Of a DNA stretch of 64,000 bases, positions 41,018 through 50,000 are shown piece after piece. Source of the stretch: Nemertoderma westbladi (Eukaryota; Xenacoelomorpha; Nemertodermatida; Nemertodermatidae). The first letter of the stretch is position 1. Each line of letters starts with the position of its first letter. Below the pieces are notes generated by a model. The model saw nothing but the letters and a program-made list of their open reading frames with translations, was not told the origin of the DNA and ran no database searches. Position numbers and translations under genes: made by a program. The DNA is taken from contig JAUCBJ010002756.1 in NCBI GenBank assembly GCA_032718475.1, forward strand, positions 1 to 64,000, given 5' to 3'.

Positions 41018-44000
41018 ATGACCCTAGGTGTTTCCTTATGACCATAGGTATTTCCTTATAACCCTAGGTATTTCCTTATGACCCTAGGTGTTTCCTTATG
41101 ACCCTAGGTATTTCCTTATGACCGTAGGTGTTTCCTTGTGACCCTAGGTGTTTCCTTATGACCCTAGGTATTTCCTTATGACCCTAGGTGTTTTCTTGTG
41201 ACCCTAGGTGTTTCCTTATGACCCTAGGTGTTTCCTTATGACCATAGGTATTTCCTTATGACCCTAGGTATTTCCTTATGACCCTAGGTGTTTCCTTATG
41301 ACCCTAGGTATTTCCTTATGACCCTAGGTGTTTCCTTGTGACCCTAGGGGTTTCCTTATGACCCTAGGTGTTTCCTTGTGACCCTAGGTATTTCCTTATG
41401 ACGCTAGGTATCTCCTTATGACCATAGGTGTTTCCTTATGACCCTAGGTATCTCCTTATGACCCTAGGTATTTCCTTATGACCCTAGGTATTTCCTTATG
41501 ACCCTAGGTGTTTCCTTATGACCCTATGTATTTCCTTATGACCCTAGGTGTTTCCTTATTAACTCATGTACACCTGTTTTGGTGCGCTCGCTCGAATTGA
41601 AACACATTTCGGCCATGATTTGAAGAAGTGCTAAATAATCCCAAATAAGGTTTTTATAAACTTGTTTTGGAACAAGGGTGTAACATGTTTGGGCACATCA
41701 ATTGCGACTTTTCTTAGATAAATTTTGTAATTTTTTCCTGTTATAGAAAATATTTTAGAACATCGATATTTTTATTCAGATTTTGCTAGGTTATATAATA
41801 AAAAATATTCTAGAACATCTTAGCTATCAATTGAACAAATGTGCTAGAATAAAAATACAATGTCTACAAATCTTAATGAGATTGCATGAAAATTGAAACA
41901 GAGATAGTTTCACCTCCCTCGTCATTCCTGGGTGAGCCAGAACTTTTATTTTCGCCGATTTATTTTATTTCCGTCGATATTGTACAAACAGTAATTCTTC
42001 AATCGTTGCCCAGCTACTTACGAGATAAATATAATGTTCCATAATTTAGGATATTTATTAAAAGAATAAATAGCCCATATGACTAAAGAATAAATGGCCT
42101 GAAGCAATGACATACACTTTCAAATTATTTCTCAATCAAATTTAAATATATTTACAAATTTGGACTGCCTTCATGCCCAACTTTCCATTGGTACCAATAA
42201 TTAATTATAATTGAGAGAATCTTTTAGACGTATTAAGCCAAGGAATTTCTGTTCACCACCATGGGTGATCTTCCACAGTAAACCCTTCCACTCTGTTTCC
42301 CAAAATAATGCCTGTTCACCACCATGGGTGATCTTCCACAGTTAAACCTTCCACTCTGTTTCCTAAAGGAATCCCTGTTCACTACCATGGGTGATCTTCC
42401 ACTGTAAACCCTTCCACTCTGTTTCCTAAAGGAATGCCTGTTCACCACCATGGGTGATCTTCCACAGTAAACCATTCCACTGTTTCCTAAAGGAATGCCT
42501 GTTCACCACCTTGGGTGATCTTCCACAGTAAACCATTCCACTGTTTCCTAAGGGAATGCCTGTTCACCACTATGAGCGTTCTTCCACAGTAAACCCTGTT
42601 AATACTGTAGACAGTACCTGGATGACTGTATGTGTTAGTTACTGATATAGGTACGGTAGTATGGTTACCGCGTACCGGTAATCAGTAGGCTACAGTTCAT
42701 GATTCCACATCTAACTGGATTCAACTGTCTGACTATATATATTGGTTAAACTGTAATATAATAACTCGATCAAACTGATTATTATTCTCATATAACAATG
42801 GTAGCAGAGCTTACACTTTATTACGGTTTAAATGCGTGATGGCGCAGGCGTGACGGCGCAAGTTTTTTTTTTACGGTCTGACGGTACATTTGAATTCTGC
42901 GTGATGGCGCAGGCGTGATGGCGCTCCAGTTCGACGTTTAACGTTTAACCTCAATTCCGTGATGGCGGATCTGGCGTGATGACGCTTTCTTAATTATTTA
43001 CCGGTAGGCCTATCGGTATTGTGAGAATCAATTTTTCGCAGGGATTTCTGGCATTCTGGAACTTCTGTACGGTAGCCTACGGTACCGTACCGGTACATTT
43101 CAACCTGTCAACCTCACTGATAATTCCTACGAAACGACAGTGCCAGTTGATCCGTACCGTCTGATTGTATAGGCCTAGGTGCTAGGCCTACCCTAGGTGC
43201 TAGGCCTACCGTACCGGTGACTGCAGACAAGGTGTTTCTGGTTACATACTACGATTAACGGCAATCCTGTAATCAGAATATGGCAATGGGTAATAATTCA
43301 AATCGTATACCACCTCCCGTATTTGATCCATCTGGAAAGAATCCAAACTATCGTCGGTGGAAGAAAGAAATCTTAGTTTGGGAATCGATAACAGAAACTT
43401 CAGCGGCGAAACAAGCAGCTACAGTAATTCTTAATCTTCGTGGTGTTGCCAAAGATAAAGCTTTGGACTTAGACGTTCCCGCATTAGCAGTGGATGGCGG
43501 TTTAGCTTCTCTTATTAGACAATTGGATGAAACGTTTTTAAAAGAAAAAGAGGAAGATGCCTACAACAATTTTGTTATATTTCGGAATTTTTGTCGAAAT
43601 TCCAATGAAAATGTGCGTGACTTTGTGATAAAATTCGAGAGTATGGTGAGTAACCTAAAAGAATTTGGTCTTACGTTTGACGATTCTATTTTGGCGGCCG
43701 AATTGATACATAAATCCAATTTAAGTAATAGTGAGCGCAAAATGATTTTGGCAACTGCTAAACTTGAATTTAATGACGTGAAACGACATATTTTGAGAAT
43801 GATGTCGGATATTGGATCTGGTAATTCCAAGTTAGGCACCGATGAATCGAGATTTGATTCCGAAGAACTAAAAACTGAAATTGCTTTGGAGGCTAATTTT
43901 AGGAATAAGAAACCGTCACGTTTTCAATCCAAATCCAACCTAGGTACTGGCACCGGTAGATCGTTTAAGCCAAACTCGATAAACACCAGCAAACTACCTT

Positions 44001-47000
44001 TACCATTTACTAATTCAAATGTCAAGGGCCCTAATAAAAACAACCGCTGCCGAGTCTGCGATTCGATATATCACTTTCAACGGGATTGTCCTCATAAATC
44101 TCAATGTAATGTATGTGAGTCTGTACTCCATACAGATGATCTCTGTCCGCATAATGAATCAGAATCTGATAATGAAAAGATGCTCATTGGGTGTAGAGAA
44201 GATTCTGGAGATAATGAACGAAATGTTTACTTTCTTAAACATCTGTTTAAAAATAGCGTGTTTCTTGCAAAACCGACCAAGAAAACTAATAACTTCATTA
44301 GAAAAACAACTGACATTTATGCCATTTTGGACACTGCTTGCACGAAGACTGTTTCTGGAACTGAATGGCTTGAAACTTATAAGGCTATATTCAATGTAAA
44401 TCCTTCTTCTCGTACCACTTATTCAGTATATATATTCGGCGGTGGAGAAGAAAAGATTGCAAAACAGAACTATATTCTTGATATTCCGGTTAATGATATT
44501 ACGTATAAAATATCTGTTGACGTTATAGAGGGATCATTGCCACTACTACTCTCTCGACCAACAATGGCCAAACTTCAGGTAATGCTAGATATTTCGGCAA
44601 ATATTGCAACAATTAATGGATCAGCAGTGCAACTTGTTGAGTTAATATCTGGTCACTGTGCGATTCCACTAATTCCAGGTGAAAGGCTTATGAATACTGC
44701 ATTAATCACAGATACAGCTGATAAAAGAGCTGACAACGGTGATAATCGCATCGATTCTAGTGAAACCGAACGTGGGAAATTGCAGAATCCGAAATCTCAA
44801 TTGCAGTTATCATATAAGGAGATTCTGAAACTTCATAAACAGTTCGCTCATCCGTCGAAACAAACGCTAATTAAGCTGATCGAACAGTCTGGCTTGTTTG
44901 TTGGTGAGTCCTATATAACTTTTGTTGATGAAGTAATGAAGGATTGTGCTGAATGTAAAATACATGGAAGAAGAAAACCATCTAATCCAATTGTTTCACT
45001 GCCTCTTGGCAAAACATGTAACGATATTATCGGTTTAGATTTATTTTTTATGGAAGAGTTGAATTATAGCCATGGTAAGCCCGTTCTTCACGTTGTAGAC
45101 TTATTCTCTCGCTATAGTATGACAATGATACTGCCAAATAAATTGTCCACAAGTGTTCAGAGTGCATTATTGGATAAATGGTGTTCTATTTTTGGTCCAC
45201 CTAACAAATCAGTCTTCACAGATAATGGTGGCGAGTTCGTTGCTATAAGCTTTACTGAGTTGTGCAATAAGCTTAATATGACACATGATGTTACGGCACC
45301 ATACTCTCCATTCAGCAACGGAATAACGGAGAGACATAATGGTTTAATTAAGGATATATATTGTCGAATAAAATCGGATAATCAGAGCTATTCTGATTAT
45401 AAAATATTAACTATGGCTACGTTTGTAAAGAATGCTTGGCCAAATCATAATGGCTTTTCTCCACACCAAATAATGTTTGGCAGGGGCCCGAATATAGGAG
45501 GAGTTTTGACGGACAACTTATGTGCTTTAGATAATTCACAATCAGTTAGCAAATCTGTTATTGAACATATCGCTTTGTTGAATGATGTGAGGGAACAATT
45601 TGCAAAATCGGATGCTTCTAGTCGGGTTCGTAGAGCATTACAAAGAAACATACGACCATCTAATAGTGAGGTTGTCAATGGAGATGCAGTATATTATTAT
45701 AACACTGCGGGCAAGTGGTGTGGTCCAGCGAAGGTTGTTGCTGTTAAAGGTTCGGAAATACTTGTTGGTCATGGCTCTCGCTATATCCGTTGTCATAGAT
45801 CAGAAATTAAGCTACACGATAGTGCCAAACTGGGATTTGGAAGTGAGTTCAAAGAAACCGAAGACACAGACATGATAGTTGAAGATTATAGCCACTCAGG
45901 AAGTGTTGGCACTTCTGATCCAGAAGAATTACCGGCGATAAATAAAGTCAAACAAGTCAATCCCAATGGTTCAACTTCTGAGTCATACTCTGACAATTTG
46001 AATGCGTCCAGTGCTAATTACGATGACGCAATGATGCCGTCTATGGAATCGACTAGTATTGATAATTGTGAGGTCATGGAAGAACCAATTCTTTCGGAAG
46101 TTTCTTCGAAATATCCTACAAGAGAGCGCAAACCGCCAGAGTTCTATGGTTATTTTGGCGAACAAAGACCTACACCTTTGCTAGACACTGAGGCAGCCAA
46201 GGAACAGGAACTGTTAAACTGGCTGCAGAATGATGTATATACGGAAGTCTATGAAGTTCCTAGTAAAGCTAATATTGTTCAGACTCGCTGGGTTATTACG
46301 GAGAAAGATGTGGAAGGTATAAAATTTACAAAGGCCCGTTTGGTAGTTAAAGGATTTCAGGATAAAGAAGATCCAATCTCATTTTCGCCAACTTGTGACA
46401 AGACATCGATACGAACTCTGTTATCCATGGCTTCTTTATTTAAGTGGGATTTGTGGGTCATTGATATTAAAACGGCCTTTCTTCAGAGTAATAACTTTGA
46501 TAGTGATCGAGTTATTTATGCTGTACCACCTCCAGAGTACATAAACAAATTAAGCACCAAATCAAAAGAAATCAAAGCTGCAAATGTATTCTGGAAATTA
46601 AATAAAGCCGTCTATGGGTTACAGGATGCCTGTAGGTATTGCTATCATAAGTTGCAGGAAGAGCTGTTTGTACTGGGTAACTTTCAAAACCAATTTGATC
46701 CAGCGTTGTATACAAATTATGATGAACATGATAGACTTGTTGGTATGATAGCAACACACGTTGATGACCTTCTCATAGGTGGTGTGAATGGTCTTCCTAA
46801 GGTTCGTGAAGGCATTGCACAATTGTTGAAAGTGGGTAAAGTCCGGCGAATCAAAGATACATGGACTAAGTTTCTGGGAGTATGCATTCGCCAGCTAGAT
46901 AATGGTAGTTATGAAATATCACAAGAACAGTATATTGAAGGCATTGATTTTGAGGTTATTGACAAAGATAGTGAGTTATCGTGCAAATCATATTTCAAAT

Positions 47001-50000
47001 CAACATTGGGGAAGCTAATGTGGGTTTCAACAAACACTAGACCAGATATCGGATTTATTGTAGGGAGTTTATCTCAGATTAACTCTCCAAACGCGGACGA
47101 TATCGCGTTATTAAACAAAACAGTAAGGAAGATAAAGTCTGAAAAGGTTATATTGAAATATTACCATCCAGAAACTGCAGATCCTCCCGAAGCAGTGCGT
47201 TCAACAATTCCTAATCTTTATGTATTCGTTGATTCTTCGTTTGGTAACCCGTCTCGCTTAGCTATCTATATTTTCTGGGGACATTATTTGTTATATTGGG
47301 CTAGCCGTTGTTGTCGGCGTGTTACTAAAAGTACATTATCTGCCGAGACGTTTGCCCTGGTAGAGGGTGTCGATATGGGTCGATATATTCAGATGTTTAT
47401 GAAGTCTATATTGCGATCTGATCTAATTGATTGTCATTTTTACTCCGATCACAAAGGATTGGTTCAGGATTTATATAATGGGAAGATTCCGATAGAGAAA
47501 CGACTGGCAATTGACTTTGCATTTATTAAAGAACTCGTGGTTGATATTGAAAAACTGAAATGGATTCCAACAAAGTTGCAGATTGCTGATACACTGACCA
47601 AAGCAAAAAGTCAGTCCGTTGTTTTATTAAAACGCATATTGAACGACCCGTTTGTGATGTATGAGCTTTTGGAAAATCTAACTGGTCATGTTTGACAAGC
47701 CGATAGCATAAATTTCAATGAATGTAACAAACTGAAAGTAACTAATTGAATGACTATCCGATTTGTATTTGTACAAGTTGAAACTTAAGACCATAATTGA
47801 CTTATGGCCAGAATAGTTTTTTTTTTATAGTTAGAATTTATTTGTGGAACAAACTAAAAAAAAAAGGAAAGAAACGGAAGATTGTTAATACTGTAGACAG
47901 TACCTGGATGACTGTATGTGTTAGTTACTGATATAGGTACGGTAGTATGGTTACCGCGTACCGGTAATCAGTAGGCTACAGTTCATGATTCCACATCTAA
48001 CTGGATTCAACTGTCTGACTATATATATTGGTTAAACTGTAATATAATAACTCGATCAAACTGATTATTATTCTCATATAACAAACCCTTCCACTCTGTT
48101 TCCTAAAGGAATGCCTGTTCACCACTATGGGTGATCTTCCACAGTAAACCATTCCAATGTTTCCTAAAGGAATGCCTGTTCACCACCATGGGCGTTCTTC
48201 CACAGTAAACCCTTCCACTCTGTTTCCTAAAATAATGCCTGTTCACCACCATGGGTGATCTTCCGCAGTAAGCCCTTCCACTCTGTTTCCTAAAATAATG
48301 CCTGTTCACCACCATGGGTGATCTTCCACAGTACGCCCTTCCACTCTGTTTCCTAAAGGAATGCCTGTTCACCACCATGGGTGATCTTCCACAGTAAGCC
48401 CTTCCACTCTGTTTCCCAAAGTAATGCCTGTAAACCACCATGGGTGATCTTCCACAGTACGCCCTTCCACTCTGTTTCCCAAAGTAATGCCTGTAAACCA
48501 CCACGGGTGATCTTCCACAATACGCCCTTCCACTCTGTTTCCCAAAGTAATGCCTGTAAACCACCATGGGTGATCTTCCACAGTACGCCCTTCCACTCTG
48601 TTTCCCAAAATAATGCCTGTTCACCACCATGGGTGATCTTCCACAGTACGCCCTTCCACTCTGTTTCCTAAAGGAATGCCTGTTCACCACCATGGGCGTT
48701 CTTCCACAGTAAAACCTTCCACTCTGTTTCCTAAATGAATGCCGGTTCACCACCATGGGTTATCTTCCAGAGTACGCCCTTCCACTCTGTTTCCTAAATG
48801 AATGCCTGTTCACCACCATGGGTGATCTTCCACAGTAAACCCTTCCACTCTGTTCCCAAAATACTGCCTGTTCATGACCATGGGTGATCTTCCACTGTAA
48901 ACCCTTCCACTCTGGTTCCCAAAGTAATGCCTGGTCACCACCATGGGTGATCTTGCACAGTCAACCCTTCCACTCTGTTTCCCAAAATAATGCCTGTTCA
49001 CCACCATGGGTTATCTTCCAGAGTAAGCCCTTCCACTCTGTTTCCCAATGTAATGCCTGTTCACCACCATGGGTGATCTTCCACAGTAAACCCTTCCACT
49101 CTGTTCCCAAAATACTGCCTGTTCATGACCATGGGTGATCTTCCACTGTAAACCCTTCCACTCTGGTTCCCAAAGTAATGCCTGGTCACCACCATGGGTG
49201 ATCTTGCACAGTCAACCCTTCCACTCTGTTTCCCAAAATAATGCCTGTTCACCACCATGGGTGATCTTCCACAGTTAGCCCTTCCACTCTGTTTCACAAA
49301 ATAATGCCTGTTCACCACCATGGGTGATCTTCCACTGTAAACACTTCCACTCTGTTTCCCAAAGTAATGCCTGTTCACCACCATGGGTGATCTTATACAG
49401 TAAACCCTTCCACTCTGTTCCCAAAATAATGCCTGTTCATGACCATGGGTGATCTTCCACTGTAAACCCTTCCACTCTGGTTCCCAAAGTAATGCCTGGT
49501 CACCACCATGGGTGATCTTAACAATCAACCCTTCCACTCTGTTTCCTAAAATAATGCCTGTTCACCACCATGGGTTATCTTCCACAGTAAGCCCTTCCAT
49601 TCTGTTTCCCAAAATAATGCCTGTTCACCACCATGGGTTATCTTCCACAGTAAGCCCTTCCATTCTGATTCCCAAAATAATGGCTGTTCACCACCATGGG
49701 TGATCTTCCGCAGTAAGCCCTTCCACTCTGTTTCCCAAAATAATGCATGTTCACCACCATGGGTGATCTTCCGCAGTAAGCCCTTCCACTCTGTTTCCTA
49801 AAGGAATGCCTGTTCACCACCATGGGTGATCTTCCACAGTACGCCCTTACACTCTGTTTCCCAAAATAATGCCTGTTCACCGTCATGGGTAATCTTCCAC
49901 AGTAAGCCCTTCCACTCTGTTTCCTAAAATAATGACTGTTCACCATCATTGGTGATCTTCCACAGTACGCCCTTCCACCTAGAGTGAAAGGATTTCAATT

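Larger units (their letters stand above)
42597..48083 (+). mobile_element. Complete Ty1/copia LTR retrotransposon
   Basis: LTRs of 201 bp (42597-42797 and 47883-48083) start TGTTAATACTG and end CATATAACA, and look identical by eye. A 5-bp target duplication AACCC lies at 42592-42596 and 48084-48088. A primer-binding site TGGTAGCAGAG at 42799-42809 fits the 3' end of animal initiator tRNA-Met. A purine tract precedes the 3' LTR. One uninterrupted ORF fills the middle. The element is young and probably intact. Confidence 0.93.

Noticed and set aside
48103-49949. Minus-strand and plus-strand frames of up to 217 codons
   Set aside because: These come from the 63-bp minisatellite (a multiple of three) and are open in more than one register.
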